From Symsagittifera roscoffensis (lineage: Eukaryota > Xenacoelomorpha > Acoela > Convolutidae), in contig NC_087062.1 of the NCBI RefSeq assembly GCF_963678635.1, forward strand, positions 93,037,845 to 93,101,844: a DNA stretch of 64,000 nt. The letters run 5' to 3'. Positions 63,969 to 64,000 of this stretch are shown here, one piece after another. The first letter of the stretch is position 1, and every line of letters starts with the position of its first letter. The notes under the pieces are model-generated. The model worked only from the letters and a program-made list of their open reading frames with translations, was not told the DNA's origin and ran no database searches. The position numbers and the translations under genes are program-made.

Positions 63969-64000
63969 GTAGAGCTCTTGTTTATTTACTCTAACAAAAA

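Overview
This is an AT-rich eukaryotic nuclear window, with no bacterial layout. Open reading frames are short. Introns with GT/AG borders interrupt the recognisable coding sequence, and most of the window is intronic or intergenic DNA full of transposable elements. I cannot name the organism; an invertebrate-like or other holozoan genome would fit, but that is a guess.

Gene content. The only family I recognise firmly is at the right edge: an exon at 63,697-63,968 (+) encodes the Walker A part of an ABCG-type ABC transporter. An upstream exon at 60,306-60,449 encodes a hydrophilic, charged N-terminal linker, and a 15-nt frame-neutral microexon may sit between them. Far upstream, two different ATG-bearing exons (MSSEPS... 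and MANYVK...) each occur twice (481-613 / 25,167-25,299 and 1,728-1,896 / 26,404-26,572). All four end in phase 1, the phase required by the 60,306 exon. They are candidate alternative first exons of the transporter, which implies introns of tens of kb. A few other exon-like blocks are listed with lower confidence.

Layout. (1) 1-18,644 is 'copy A' of a large direct duplication and stops at a 200-N gap. (2) 18,845-24,696 is sequence not seen elsewhere in the window. (3) 24,697-55,962 is 'copy B', collinear with A. B is longer because of elements inserted only there: a 9.9-kb LTR retroelement, two mariner-type foldback elements, hAT-type MITEs, Helentron-like elements and a TIR composite carrying a tRNA-Arg-like sequence. 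A has its own private insertions. The reciprocal presence/absence pattern gives empty sites and target duplications readable by eye. It suggests either two diverged haplotypes placed in tandem by assembly or a real tandem duplication. (4) 55,963-64,000 holds a palindrome cluster, one small exon, a head-to-tail pair of Helentron-like elements, older relatives, and the ABCG exons.

The LTR element (34,124-44,034, coding on the minus strand) is the most unusual object. It has 1,148-bp LTRs with three differences seen by eye and a 4-bp ACGT target duplication whose empty site is visible in copy A. It has a PBS beginning TGG, a 2.4-kb leader full of GTTTCA motifs, and two paralogous ~100-aa proteins of unknown function upstream of gag. 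Gag, a nucleocapsid-like region and a DTGA protease follow. A TTTAAAC heptamer in the correct phase lies directly before the nucleocapsid stop, as expected for -1 frameshifting. No reverse transcriptase or integrase is visible; non-retroviral-looking sequence occupies that place, followed by a 185-aa coiled-coil-like ORF. All coordinates and identities come from reading the sequence; no searches were run.
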